In this document: positions 16,581 to 25,858 of the stretch, one piece after another
Position numbering within the stretch: position 1 is the first letter of the stretch
How the letters are laid out: each line of letters begins with the position of its first letter
NCBI GenBank assembly: GCA_963719855.1
Contig: CAVRDK010000004.1
Location: 930,001 to 994,000 of the forward strand
Length of the DNA: 64,000 bases
Reading direction: 5' to 3'
From: CAIQPV01 sp963719855
GTDB lineage: Bacteria > Pseudomonadota > Gammaproteobacteria > Burkholderiales > Gallionellaceae
The notes under the pieces: model-generated
What the model was told of the DNA's origin: nothing
Database searches by the model: none
Seen by the model: the letters and a program-made list of their open reading frames with translations, nothing else
Position numbers and translations under genes: made by a program

Positions 16581-17635
16581 TCCGGGTTCTGTTAGTAGAC
16601 GATTCTCCACTCGTGCTGAACATCCTTCAACGCCTGCTGTCTCGCTCACCCGAAATCCAGGTGGTAGGCACCGCAACCAACGGCAAGGAGGCGCTCGATC
16701 TGTTGCCCGCCTTAAATCCGGATGTGATCTGCACCGACCTGCACATGCCGGTGATGGATGGGCTGGAATTTACTCGCGAAGTAATGGCCAAGTATCCGCG
16801 CCCCATTCTGGTGGTGAGCGTCTCAGTGGAAGCGGGGTCAGCCAACGTGTTCATGCTGCTCGACGCAGGAGCGGTCGATGTTTTTCCCAAGCCACGCGCC
16901 ATTCAGGACGCAGACTTTGACAAGGTAGCAGATGAACTGGCCAGCAGAATACGCATTCTGGCCGGTGTGCGGGTGATTCACCGCAGCAATGTCATGAACG
17001 CCCCCCTTGCATTGCCGCCCACCACTTCTTCCCGCCCGCAATCCTCGCTTCGCATCATAGTAATCGGCGCTTCCACCGGCGGCCCGCAGGCCCTGCGCGA
17101 TATCCTGTCGCACTTGCCCGCCACCTTCCCGCTGCCGGTGGTGTGCGTCCAGCATATCGGCAGCAGTTTTTTGTCCGGGATGGTGGATTGGCTGGCTGAT
17201 GCCTGCACACTAACGGTGCGCAAGGCAGCGCATGGTGAGACACCGCAAACGGGCGTGGTTTATTTTGCACCCGAAGATAATCATCTGGAATTTAATAGCG
17301 ACGGATGTTTCCTGTTTTCCATTGCACCGCCAGTGGATGGACATCGTCCCTCGGTCACCGTCACCATGCAGGCGGCGGCGCGTTGTTTTGGTGGCGGCAC
17401 AGTGGGCGTGTTGCTGACAGGAATGGGAAGCGATGGCGCCGATGGCATGGCGAGCATTGCCACAGCCGGTGGCATCACACTCGCCCAGGACGAGGCTAGC
17501 AGCGTGGTGTACGGCATGCCTAAAGCGGCTGTAGCACTGGGTGCGGCACAGAAGATACTGCCCTTGGAACAGATCGCGCCAGCACTGGAAGCGTTGGTGA
17601 ATAATCATTGCATTGTTGGCAGCAATCATGATTAG
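16577..17635 (+). CDS. cheB: Chemotaxis response regulator protein-glutamate methylesterase CheB
   Basis: 352 residues: receiver domain (1-120; D54 in ICTDLHMPVMDG, K in PKPRA) and C-terminal methylesterase domain (160-345) with catalytic Ser in IGASTGGPQAL, His in VCVQHIGSSF and Asp in LTGMGSDGADGM. It removes methyl groups from receptor glutamates, resetting receptor activity, and is activated by phosphorylation from CheA. ATG overlaps the cheA stop (ATGA), indicating coupled translation. All catalytic residues are present. Confidence 0.96.
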   Translation: MIRVLLVDDSPLVLNILQRLLSRSPEIQVVGTATNGKEALDLLPALNPDVICTDLHMPVMDGLEFTREVMAKYPRPILVVSVSVEAGSANVFMLLDAGAVDVFPKPRAIQDADFDKVADELASRIRILAGVRVIHRSNVMNAPLALPPTTSSRPQSSLRIIVIGASTGGPQALRDILSHLPATFPLPVVCVQHIGSSFLSGMVDWLADACTLTVRKAAHGETPQTGVVYFAPEDNHLEFNSDGCFLFSIAPPVDGHRPSVTVTMQAAARCFGGGTVGVLLTGMGSDGADGMASIATAGGITLAQDEASSVVYGMPKAAVALGAAQKILPLEQIAPALEALVNNHCIVGSNHD

Positions 17636-17646
17636 GAGTCCACAAC

Positions 17647-19794
17647 ATGGAAAATAACACGTCAAACGCACCAACGGAAATCCTGATTGTTGAAGACAGT
17701 TTGGTGGAAGCCGAATTGCTCCGTCGTATTCTGGTCAAGGCAGGCTATCAGGCCAGGCTGGCAAAGGACGGCAAGGAAGGTTTGCAAGCCTTGAGCGAGC
17801 ATCCCTGCGCGCTGGTGATCAGCGACATCCAGATGCCACTGATGGACGGCTACGAACTATGCCACGAGATCAAACACAACGAAAAATTATGGAATATTCC
17901 AGTCATCCTGGTGTCGGCTCTGTCCGAAACGGAAGACATCATCAAGGCGCTCAATGTCGGTGCCGACAGTTACCTTGCCAAGCCTTGTGTCGAAGCTAAC
18001 CTGCTGGCCCGTATCCATTCCCTGCTGGTCATTCCGATCCAAAGGAACCGTTCGGAAGAACGACGTGCCGAACAAGTGGAATATAACGGCAAAAACTACA
18101 CCATCACCACCGACAGCCGACAGATGCTGAACCTGCTGCTGTCGGTGTACGAGAATACCCTGTCCCAGAATCAGGAACTGGTCAGTACCCAAGCCCAGCT
18201 CAACCGTCTTAATAATTTTCTGGAGGATCAGGTGCAAAACCGCACTGCGGCACTGCAGGAAAGCGAGGCACGCTACAGGCGTATTACCGAGGGACTCACG
18301 GATTACCTATATACGGTACGCATCGAAAACGGGCGTGCCGTGGAAACCAATCAAAGCCCAGCCTGCGTGACGGTGACTGGGTACAAACCGGAAGATTTTT
18401 CCGCAAATCCCGACCTGTGGATACAGATGGTCGTTCCGGAGGATCGTGAATTGGTCAAGGAGCATGTGATCCAGATTTTGGCGGGGAATGATGTCTCACC
18501 CATGGAGCATCGCATCATCCGGAAAGACGGGGAAATACGCTGGGTGAGCGACACGACCATCCTGTTTAAGAACGCCTCCGAAAAATTGCTGTCCTATGAC
18601 GGTGTGATTAAGGACATCACCGAGCACAAGCAGGCGGAAATCGCGCTCAGCCACTCCAACCGCGCTCTTGCTACCGTAAGTAAGGTAAACCGCAAATTGG
18701 TCTATATCACCGACGAGGATGAGCTTTTGCAGGCAATCTGCCAAATCATCGTGGAACACGGTTACCGGATGGCATCGATAGGCTATGCACAACAGGACGC
18801 GGACAAGACCATCAGGATCATTGCGTATGCCGGTCATGACGGAGGTTATCTGGATGCCCTGCAACTCACTTGGGCGGAGAGCGAACGCGGCATGGGGCCG
18901 AGTGGACGCGCCATCCGCAGCGGCGCGACACAGGTGTGCCAGAACATCGCCAGCGATCCGCGTTATTTGCCTTGGTTCGATGCGGCGGTGCAACAAGGTT
19001 ATGCGTCCAGCATTGCGCTGCCGCTGCTGAATGCGGACAACATTGTGTCCGCCGTATTGAACGTATATTCCGATGAAGCGGATGCCTTCATTCCCAACGA
19101 AATTGAACTGTTGGAAGAAATAGCGGGGGATTTGGCATTCGGGCTGCGCACGTTGCATGTCCGTCACGAACGCGATCTGGCGGAGGATAAAAACCAGCAT
19201 TATCTCGCGCAATTGAAAGAGAGTCTGGATGATACTGTGCGGGCGATTGCCGACATCGTTGAAATGCGCGATCCTTACACTTCAGGTCACCAGACCAAGG
19301 TGGCCGATCTGGCCGCAGCCATTGCCAGGCAAATGGGATTGCCGGATGAACAGGTGCAGGCTATTCATCTCGCGAGCATCGTGCATGACTTGGGAAAAAT
19401 CAAAATCCCGGCGGAAATACTGAGCAAGCCGGGAAGGCTTAGCGACATCGAGTTCCAGTTTATCAAAGCCCATCCGCAAGCGGGTTATGACATTTTGAAG
19501 GGAGTTCATTTCCCTTGGTCTATCGCGCAGATGGTGTTACAGCACCATGAACGAATCGATGGGTCGGGCTATCCGCAAGCACTCAAGGGCGATGCCATTA
19601 TGCTCGAAGCGCGTATTCTCAGTGTGGCGGACGTGGTCGAGGCTATGTCCTCGCACCGCCCCTACCGCCCCGCGTTGGGTACTGAGGCAGCACTGGAAGA
19701 GATTACCAAACATCGCGGCATTTATTTCGACCCGCAAGTGGTGGACGCCTGCCTGATCCTGTTCAGGGGAAATGGATTTGCTTTCAAGGCATGA
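17647..19794 (+). CDS. Response regulator REC-PAS-GAF-HD-GYP, c-di-GMP phosphodiesterase
   Basis: 715 residues: receiver (about 10-130; D60 in VISDIQMPLMDGYE), coiled coil (about 165-200), PAS/PAC (about 200-330), GAF (about 345-500) and HD-GYP domain (about 525-715). The HD-GYP motifs are complete: SIVHDLGKIKIPAEIL and LQHHERIDGSGYP with VADVVEAM. The domain hydrolyses cyclic di-GMP in characterised relatives. It sits between cheB and cheR, with 11- and 12-base gaps, where Wsp systems place the REC-GGDEF cyclase WspR, so CheA phosphotransfer to D60 is the inferred control. Confidence 0.94.
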   Translation: MENNTSNAPTEILIVEDSLVEAELLRRILVKAGYQARLAKDGKEGLQALSEHPCALVISDIQMPLMDGYELCHEIKHNEKLWNIPVILVSALSETEDIIKALNVGADSYLAKPCVEANLLARIHSLLVIPIQRNRSEERRAEQVEYNGKNYTITTDSRQMLNLLLSVYENTLSQNQELVSTQAQLNRLNNFLEDQVQNRTAALQESEARYRRITEGLTDYLYTVRIENGRAVETNQSPACVTVTGYKPEDFSANPDLWIQMVVPEDRELVKEHVIQILAGNDVSPMEHRIIRKDGEIRWVSDTTILFKNASEKLLSYDGVIKDITEHKQAEIALSHSNRALATVSKVNRKLVYITDEDELLQAICQIIVEHGYRMASIGYAQQDADKTIRIIAYAGHDGGYLDALQLTWAESERGMGPSGRAIRSGATQVCQNIASDPRYLPWFDAAVQQGYASSIALPLLNADNIVSAVLNVYSDEADAFIPNEIELLEEIAGDLAFGLRTLHVRHERDLAEDKNQHYLAQLKESLDDTVRAIADIVEMRDPYTSGHQTKVADLAAAIARQMGLPDEQVQAIHLASIVHDLGKIKIPAEILSKPGRLSDIEFQFIKAHPQAGYDILKGVHFPWSIAQMVLQHHERIDGSGYPQALKGDAIMLEARILSVADVVEAMSSHRPYRPALGTEAALEEITKHRGIYFDPQVVDACLILFRGNGFAFKA

Positions 19795-19806
19795 CCTTCT
19801 CCGTCC

Positions 19807-21219
19807 ATGAACAACACGACTCAACTTGACGAATTTAAGCAACTGCTCGCGCAGAGAATTGGCCTGCGCGTTCCACCCGATGCACACGAGCGCTTTGTCG
19901 GCATGCTGCATGAGCGTGCTGCACGCCTGGGCTACGCCACACTGGAAGAATACCAAATTTTTCTGGTTGGCGATGAGGCAGCCGGGGAATGGGAGGAGTT
20001 CGCCCGTGTTTTGACCAGCGGCGAGACATTTTTCTTCCGCGATCAAGGGCAATTCGACCTGTTACGCTTGCGCCTGCTCCCCGAACTGATAGCACGGCAT
20101 CGCAATGACAAAACCCTGCGTCTGTGGAGTGCGGGCTGCGCCAGCGGCGAGGAGGCTTATTCCTTGTCCATGCTGATTGACATGCTGCTGCCGGAACACA
20201 GTGATTGGAATGTACTTATACTCGGTACTGACATTGATTCCATGTCGATTGCCAAGGCGCGGCATGGGCGTTATGGGCAGTGGTCGTTCCGCATGATTCC
20301 AGCAGCATTGCAACAGCGTTATTTTCATGAGGAGGGTAACGAGTGGGTGCTAGATGAGCGCATACGCCGCATGGTGAAGTTCCGTGTTATCAATCTGGTC
20401 AGTGAGACGTTTCCAAATTCCGGATCGGAACTGCATGATATGGATTTGATCCTGTGCCGCAATGTATTCATCTACTTCGACTCCGCCGCCGTAAAAGCCA
20501 TCGTGACGAAATTTGCTGCCACCCTTTCCGAGGGCGGTTATCTGATGACAGGACATACTGAACTTATCGGCCAGAGGGTGCTGGGACTGGAACACAGACT
20601 TTTTGCCGAGGGCGTAGTGTATCAACGACATAATTGCCTGCCTGCTTGTGTTGCACCACCTCCTGTCCCGTCAATTGCTGCCGAGTGGATTGCGCCTTTC
20701 TTGCCGGTGCATACCTTTCCTGTCGACGAGGCTCGAAGCGAGGAGATGCAGGTATTGCCGCAAGCAAGGAACCATGACAAAGTGCTCGGGACTTCGGCAC
20801 GGACATATGCCGACAGGGGTGAGTATGAGCTGGCGGAGCAGATGTGTCGTGAATCGATAGCAACAGACCCGTTGGCGGCAGCCCCTTATTTTTTATTGGC
20901 ACAATTATCCCAACTCAAGGGGGACTTCGAACAAGCAAAGGGATGCTTGAACAAAGCCATTTACAACGATCAACGGTTTGTGGCTGCGTACCTTGAATTG
21001 GCGGCTCTACATGAACGCTCTGGGGATATGTCGCGAGCGCTGGCCATGCGGCATGCCGCTTTGAGGATCGTTCGCACCATGCCGAACGACGAGCAGATCG
21101 AGCAATATGAAAGAACAGCGGGGGAACTGGCGCAATGGCTCGCACAGTTTGATTCGTTGGCGAATAACTACGGCAGTGCTGACGGGAATCATGTCAGGAG
21201 CATGCAACATGGACAATAA
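19807..21219 (+). CDS. cheR: CheR methyltransferase with C-terminal TPR repeats
   Basis: 470 residues. The N-terminal CheR domain (1-275) has TSGETFFFRDQGQF, the SAM-binding motif LWSAGCASGEEAYSL, ILGTDIDSMSIAKAR and LILCRNVFIYF. It methylates receptor glutamates using S-adenosylmethionine. The C-terminal part (about 335-440) contains TPR units (YADRGEYELAEQMCRESI, DPLAAAPYFLLAQL, AAYLELAALHERSG). This CheR-TPR layout is that of WspC. It is the last gene of the operon. Confidence 0.95.
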   Translation: MNNTTQLDEFKQLLAQRIGLRVPPDAHERFVGMLHERAARLGYATLEEYQIFLVGDEAAGEWEEFARVLTSGETFFFRDQGQFDLLRLRLLPELIARHRNDKTLRLWSAGCASGEEAYSLSMLIDMLLPEHSDWNVLILGTDIDSMSIAKARHGRYGQWSFRMIPAALQQRYFHEEGNEWVLDERIRRMVKFRVINLVSETFPNSGSELHDMDLILCRNVFIYFDSAAVKAIVTKFAATLSEGGYLMTGHTELIGQRVLGLEHRLFAEGVVYQRHNCLPACVAPPPVPSIAAEWIAPFLPVHTFPVDEARSEEMQVLPQARNHDKVLGTSARTYADRGEYELAEQMCRESIATDPLAAAPYFLLAQLSQLKGDFEQAKGCLNKAIYNDQRFVAAYLELAALHERSGDMSRALAMRHAALRIVRTMPNDEQIEQYERTAGELAQWLAQFDSLANNYGSADGNHVRSMQHGQ

Positions 21220-21568
21220 TTCAGTTGGGTAAATACCCGGCCGGGGGACTCCGTTAGGTTTGACCGTTCCTGCGGTCATAAATAAAGAGCAACGTTAAAA
21301 TTTGGCGACATTGTTCCCTCCCCCTTGTAGGGGGAGGGTTAGGGTGGGGGTAGAATCCAAGCATGAGCGTAGTCAAAATTTGTACCCCCATCCCAGCCTT
21401 CCCCCTATCAGGGGGAAGGAGGAAAACCAGCCGCCTTGGGCGGCTCACGGTTTTATCTGCCCTTTTGAGGGGTTCACCCAATAAGCCTCCAGCTTTGCCG
21501 GAGGTAATTTAACTCCATCGGCGCACAGGCTGAGTCTCCAACATAATCCGAGTGAATAGAGGAAATAA
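21220..21568. other. Intergenic region after the chemosensory operon
   Basis: Contains the large GC-rich palindrome at 21309-21424 and two small hairpins before ald: AGCCGCC/GGCGGCT at 21429-21445 followed by GGTTTTA, and CCTCC/GGAGG at 21486-21505 followed by TAATTT. One of these may end transcription of the operon. The ald promoter should lie in the last 60 bases; GAGGAAATAA before ATG 21569 is its ribosome site. Confidence 0.45.
21309..21424. repeat. GC-rich palindromic repeat, about 116 bp
   Basis: Left half CCCTCCCCCTTGTAGGGGGA with GGGTTAGGGTGGGGGTA, right half TACCCCCATCCCAGCC with TTCCCCCTATCAGGGGGAAG. Each half is a hairpin and the halves are inverted copies of one another. The same class occurs at 9606 and, translated in frame, inside cheA and aceF. 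Confidence 0.75.
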
Positions 21569-22681
21569 ATGAAGATTGGTGTTCCCAAAGAAATTAAGAT
21601 GAATGAAAGCCGTGTTGCGCTGGTTCCCGCTGGGGTGGCTGCATTGGTTGCGGCCGGACATTCCGTATGGGTGGAAAGCGGCGCTGGGCTAGGTAGCGGT
21701 TTCAGCGATGAGAAGTATCTGAGCGCAGGTGCGCACATTGCGACCGATGCGGACTCCGTATGGGCTGAGGCGGAATTGATCGTCAAGGTCAAGGAGCCGA
21801 TCAAAACCGAATGGCCGCGTATTCGCGCTGGGCAAATTATTTTCACCTATTTTCATTTTGCGGCTGACCGGGAATTGACAGTCGCTCACCTTGCATCTGG
21901 TGCGACCTGCATCGCCTACGAGACTGTGACCTTGCCGACGGGCGAATTGCCCTTGCTGACTCCAATGTCGGAAGTGGCAGGGCGCATGGCGGTACATGAA
22001 GGAGCGAAGTATCTGGAGAAATTATACGGTGGGCGCGGAATCCTGCTCGGCGGTGTACCCGGCGTGCTGCCAGCACAAGTAGTCGTCCTGGGCGGTGGCG
22101 TCGTGGGCAGCAACGCCGCGCGCTTAGCGGCAGGACTCGGTGCACACGTTACGATACTGGATGTGTCGCTGGAGCGTCTGCGCTATCTTGACGAGGTGTT
22201 GCCTGCCAAAGTGCAGACGCTGTTCTCTAATCGCCATAACCTGTTAACGCAGATCGCCACCGCCGATCTCGTCATTTGCTGTGTACTCATTCCGGGCGCG
22301 GCTGCCCCTAAGTTGATTCTCCGTGAAGATTTGAAGACGATGCGTGAAGGCTCGGTCATCGTGGATGTCGCGGTCGATCAGGGTGGCTGCGTAGCAACCA
22401 CACACCCCACCACTCATCAGGATCCGATCTATATTGTCGACGGCGTGGTGCACTACGCTGTGGCTAACATGCCGGGCTGTCTGCCGCGCACTTCCACCCT
22501 TGCGCTCACAAACGCTACTTTCCCTTATCTGCTGCAACTGGCCAACAAGGGTTGGCAGCAGGCTCTACGCGACAGCATTCCGTTGCGTCAGGGATTGAAC
22601 CTCATCGGAGGCGAGATTAGCTACCGTGCGGTGGCAGATGCATTTGGCTTGCCCTATTCTGCCGTTGAAGGTTTTCTCTAG
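21569..22681 (+). CDS. ald: Alanine dehydrogenase
   Basis: 370 residues, the usual length. It oxidatively deaminates L-alanine to pyruvate and ammonia with NAD+, or the reverse. Family features are MKIGVPKEIKMNESRVAL, the substrate-site Lys in IVKVKEP, the catalytic His region TYFHFAAD, LLTPMSEVAGRMAV, the NAD-binding VVVLGGGVVGSNAA and SVIVDVAVDQGGC with HYAVANMPG. GAGGAAATAA precedes ATG 21569. The next gene begins 13 bases after its stop, so both may share a transcript, although no functional link is obvious. Confidence 0.96.
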   Translation: MKIGVPKEIKMNESRVALVPAGVAALVAAGHSVWVESGAGLGSGFSDEKYLSAGAHIATDADSVWAEAELIVKVKEPIKTEWPRIRAGQIIFTYFHFAADRELTVAHLASGATCIAYETVTLPTGELPLLTPMSEVAGRMAVHEGAKYLEKLYGGRGILLGGVPGVLPAQVVVLGGGVVGSNAARLAAGLGAHVTILDVSLERLRYLDEVLPAKVQTLFSNRHNLLTQIATADLVICCVLIPGAAAPKLILREDLKTMREGSVIVDVAVDQGGCVATTHPTTHQDPIYIVDGVVHYAVANMPGCLPRTSTLALTNATFPYLLQLANKGWQQALRDSIPLRQGLNLIGGEISYRAVADAFGLPYSAVEGFL

Positions 22682-22694
22682 TGCTGAGAGTTAT

Positions 22695-24272
22695 ATGAAG
22701 CGCGATTTCTCCTTGTTGTGCGGCCACCAGTTCGACCTGCTGGTCTGCGGCGGCGGCATTTATGGTGCGTGGACGGCGTACGATGCAGCCTTGCGCGGCT
22801 TGAGTGTAGCCATAGTGGAACAAGGCGATTGGGCCTGTTCGACTTCCTCTGCTTCCAGCAAATTGATTCATGGCGGCCTGCGTTACCTGGAGACCTATAA
22901 CTTCAGGCTGGTTAAAAAAGCGTTGCGCGAACGGGAAATGTTGCTGGAAGCGGCGCCGCATCGCGTGTGGCCGCTACGCTTCGGTGTGCCGGTGTATGCG
23001 GACAGTCGCATCGGCACGGTTCAGTTGATGGCCGGGCTGACTTTGTATGACTTGCTTGCGGGCGGCTTAGGCTCGGAAATGAGGCATCATCACTTTGACG
23101 CTCAGGCTTTTGCAGATCGTTTCCCGTTTCTCAACCCCGGTAATTTGAAAGGCGGCTTTACCTATTCCGATGCACAGACCGACGATGCGCGGCTGGTGCT
23201 GGAGCTGATAGACGGCGCGATGACGGCGGGGGCGGTGTGCTTGAACTATTGCAAGCTGACCGGCTTTCTCGAAACAGATGGTCAGGTTTGCGGCGCAAAG
23301 GTTCAGGATCAACTCGATGGCATTGCCGCAGAAATTCTTGCCCATCAAATCGTCAACGCTACCAGTCAGTGGATAACGACAACGCAGGAAGGCAGGGGCT
23401 GGTGCCGCCTGACCAAGGGCATACATTTGTTGTTGCCGGCGGTGCTGGATGAAGAGGCTTTGCTGCTGACAGCCCAATCCGATGGCCGGGTTTTCTTCAT
23501 GATCCCGTGGTATGGACTCACCCTCATCGGCACCACCGATACGGATTATCAGGGCGACATTAATCACGTCGCCGTCGAAGAGGCCGATGTTGCCTATTTG
23601 CTTGCCGAAACCAACCATTATCTCAGGACGGCGTGGACTGAGGCTGACGTCATCGGCAGTTACGCGGGGGTGCGCGTAATGAAGCATGACGACAAATCAT
23701 CCCCCTCCGCCTCCAGCCGCGAATGGGAATTAAAAACTGCGAGCAACGGCGTGCATTATTCCGTCGGCGGGAAAATTACCTCGGCGCGAGAAGATGCCGC
23801 TCACATCGTAAATGCAGTTTGCGCGCAACTCGGCGTTAATGCACCGTGTCCAACTAAAGGAAAGAAATTCCCATGGGCGCCGGATGAAGATTATTGCGCA
23901 TGGCTGCCTGCTACAAGCGACCAGGCAAGCCAACTCGACGTTGATGAGGGGAGCGCCAAGTGGCTTATCCGTCGGCATGGCAAACGAGTAGATGAAATTT
24001 TCCGTATTATCGGGAGCAATTCCCAGATGGCAGAACGCATCATGCCTGCGCTGCCGTTCATTTACGCCGACCTGTTATGGAGCGCACGCAATGAAATGGT
24101 CGTTCATCTGGATGACCTGCTACGCCGCCGCATGCCGCTGCTGATTCTGGCGAAGCTAACTGAAAACGATTTACGGCGTATCGCTGCTTTCGTTGCCACC
24201 ACGCTTGGCTGGGATGAGGCAGCGCTAAATTATGAAATCGAAGCCTGTCGCCAACTATGGCTACACCCATAA
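22695..24272 (+). CDS. glpD: FAD-dependent glycerol-3-phosphate dehydrogenase
   Basis: 525 residues from ATG 22695. The N-terminal FAD-binding motif FDLLVCGGGIYGAWTAYDAA is followed by SSKLIHGGLRYLE and ERE-MLLEAAPH, hallmarks of the GlpD/GlpA family; the central part has VNATSQWIT, FMIPWYGLTLIGTTDTDY, GSYAGVRVM and GGKITSAREDA. It oxidises glycerol 3-phosphate to dihydroxyacetone phosphate at the inner membrane, passing electrons to quinone. The in-frame start at 22626 lies inside ald and is rejected. The C-terminal domain is typical of GlpD. No glycerol transport or kinase gene is nearby. Confidence 0.9.
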   Translation: MKRDFSLLCGHQFDLLVCGGGIYGAWTAYDAALRGLSVAIVEQGDWACSTSSASSKLIHGGLRYLETYNFRLVKKALREREMLLEAAPHRVWPLRFGVPVYADSRIGTVQLMAGLTLYDLLAGGLGSEMRHHHFDAQAFADRFPFLNPGNLKGGFTYSDAQTDDARLVLELIDGAMTAGAVCLNYCKLTGFLETDGQVCGAKVQDQLDGIAAEILAHQIVNATSQWITTTQEGRGWCRLTKGIHLLLPAVLDEEALLLTAQSDGRVFFMIPWYGLTLIGTTDTDYQGDINHVAVEEADVAYLLAETNHYLRTAWTEADVIGSYAGVRVMKHDDKSSPSASSREWELKTASNGVHYSVGGKITSAREDAAHIVNAVCAQLGVNAPCPTKGKKFPWAPDEDYCAWLPATSDQASQLDVDEGSAKWLIRRHGKRVDEIFRIIGSNSQMAERIMPALPFIYADLLWSARNEMVVHLDDLLRRRMPLLILAKLTENDLRRIAAFVATTLGWDEAALNYEIEACRQLWLHP

Positions 24273-24320
24273 CGGTGGCTTGGCTCCCATTTATTTATCA
24301 TTAACATTTCGGGGTTAACG

Positions 24321-24845
24321 CTACATCCCGATGCCAAACGTTTCCCCTATCAGCGTCAAAAATTCCGCACTGTCCCATTCATGGGATCCCCGGACTTTCC
24401 TGAGCACGCGGCCATGAGCGTCCACCAACAGGGTCAAAGGAATAGTATTGGCGCCCAGCATGTTTTCCAAAAATACTTTGCTATCAATAAAGGTCTCAAA
24501 TGAAACGTTCGCTTGTTTGATATAAGCTGCAGCAGCATTTTCATCGTCGTCGGTCGAGATTCCGATCACCTGAAACTTCCTTCCGCCATACTTACGTGCA
24601 AGCCGATCCAGTGATCCCATTTCTTCCCGGCAGGAGCCGCACCAGCTGGCCCAGACGTTGATAATCAGGGGCTTCCCATGGAACTCGGAAAACTTGCGGG
24701 ATTTGCCAATCAATCCATGCAAGGTCGCTTCGCGCAAGTAGCTGCCAACTATAACCTCGCCGGGCGTGTTCGCAAATGCGGGCGTGAAAATTCCGCATAG
24801 CCAGAATAGGATGAGAAGGGTTGCTTTCACGTTTCGATTCGCCAA
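24321..24845 (-). CDS. TlpA-like secreted thioredoxin-fold protein
   Basis: 174 residues with a signal peptide (about 1-25, FTPAFA) and a thioredoxin fold of the TlpA/ResA type. The active site is WASWCGSC (C69, C72), followed by QVIGISTDDDENAAAAYIKQ and the cis-proline region NTIPLTLLVDAHG. It should act in the periplasm as a thiol reductase, for example in cytochrome c maturation. The start is ATG 24845. It lies alone, convergent with glpD; the MITE-like copy B lies upstream. Confidence 0.88.
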   Translation of the reverse strand: MANRNVKATLLILFWLCGIFTPAFANTPGEVIVGSYLREATLHGLIGKSRKFSEFHGKPLIINVWASWCGSCREEMGSLDRLARKYGGRKFQVIGISTDDDENAAAAYIKQANVSFETFIDSKVFLENMLGANTIPLTLLVDAHGRVLRKVRGSHEWDSAEFLTLIGETFGIGM

Positions 24846-24872
24846 TTTGTTGAATTCTCCTTAATGATATGA

Positions 24873-25013
24873 GGGAGCCTCTAGAAATTCAATTTTCTAA
24901 GTCAGACAAGGCGCGATTAAAAAATTGCGACGACGCATATAATTGATATGTTAGAAGTAATTTTTTATGAGCAACGCGGTATGGCGACGAAAATTGGATT
25001 TATAGAGGTTCCC
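24873..25013. repeat. MITE-like element, copy B (intact, 141 bp)
   Basis: Ends are inverted: GGGAGCCTCTAGAAATTCAA on the left, and GGGAACCTCTATAAATCCAA as the complement of the right end. The interior includes AAGTCAGACAAGGCGCG, GCGACGACGCATATA and TATGAGCAACGCGGTATGG. It carries no gene and lies between two minus-strand genes. This is the reference copy that shows what was inserted into copy C at 32353. Confidence 0.88.
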
Positions 25014-25030
25014 ATGAGTAAAACAAAAGG

Positions 25031-25846
25031 TTAAAGCGGGGGCGCACCGGTTACGCGCCACGTTAAATATACTGCGCCTGCCGCGCACGCCAGAGTGACG
25101 GTAGACAGTAGCACAGACTGTAACCACAACGCCTGTTTTGCTGGCAGCGGAATTTTGGCGGCTACTGGAATGACGGCTAGAACCGGCAGCGCATACCACG
25201 GTAATTCTGAGGTCAGCACGGCGAGGCAACCGGACAGTCCGGCGATGAGTGACAACGGCAGAGTGTAGCTGCGACCACAAGGCAAGGGGCTGTTGGTCAA
25301 CATCTGGATCAGCAGGTAAGCGCCCGCCGCCGCGCCAAGCGCCAGGCCGAACTGCCCGGGCAGAGCGGAAGCGCCGAACAGTGCGGCGGTGCCTGTACCC
25401 AGCCCCAGCGCCATGCCCGCGCTTCCGGCACGCAGCGATGCGTCATTCAGACCATCGAACCAGAACACCAGCCAGCCGACATAAAGTGCGCAGCCCGCAC
25501 CCCACATCAGCATGTGCGTCATTTCCTGTTGTTGCAGGATGCGCAACACCACCCACACTGCCGCACCGCCGCCTGCCACAGCCAGCAGCGGGCGCAACCA
25601 GCGCGGATTGAGCAGCATCAGCGGCAAGGCCAGACCGGCGGAGAGCAAGCCCAGCAACACAATTTTGCGCGAGGCGGTGAGAGGCTCAATGGAAAAGTCG
25701 CTTGCCAAGTAAATAGTGACGGCAAACCCGGCGATGATCGCCAAGCCGCTCAAACGCATGCGCAGAAACAGCTCCGCCACGATCAAGGCGATGACGAAAG
25801 GTGCGAGGCCGCCTTGTACGGCGGGATGGTTTAGCAACTCCTGCAT
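25031..25846 (-). CDS. Polytopic inner-membrane protein, unknown function
   Basis: 271 residues, almost wholly hydrophobic, with about nine predicted membrane segments (for example LAPFVIALIVAELFL, LSGLAIIAGFAVTIYL, SLIAGLSGCLAVL). Short loops and few charges give no transporter signature. It starts 12 bases after the CDGSH gene on the same strand, behind a marR gene, so it probably belongs to a marR-CDGSH-membrane protein operon. No family is recognised. Confidence 0.75.
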   Translation of the reverse strand: MQELLNHPAVQGGLAPFVIALIVAELFLRMRLSGLAIIAGFAVTIYLASDFSIEPLTASRKIVLLGLLSAGLALPLMLLNPRWLRPLLAVAGGGAAVWVVLRILQQQEMTHMLMWGAGCALYVGWLVFWFDGLNDASLRAGSAGMALGLGTGTAALFGASALPGQFGLALGAAAGAYLLIQMLTNSPLPCGRSYTLPLSLIAGLSGCLAVLTSELPWYALPVLAVIPVAAKIPLPAKQALWLQSVLLSTVTLACAAGAVYLTWRVTGAPPL

Positions 25847-25858
25847 TTGTTCTCCTGG

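Noticed and set aside
22626..22694. Upstream start for glpD inside ald
   Set aside because: ATG 22695 fits the family N-terminus; the extension is only an open overlap with ald.
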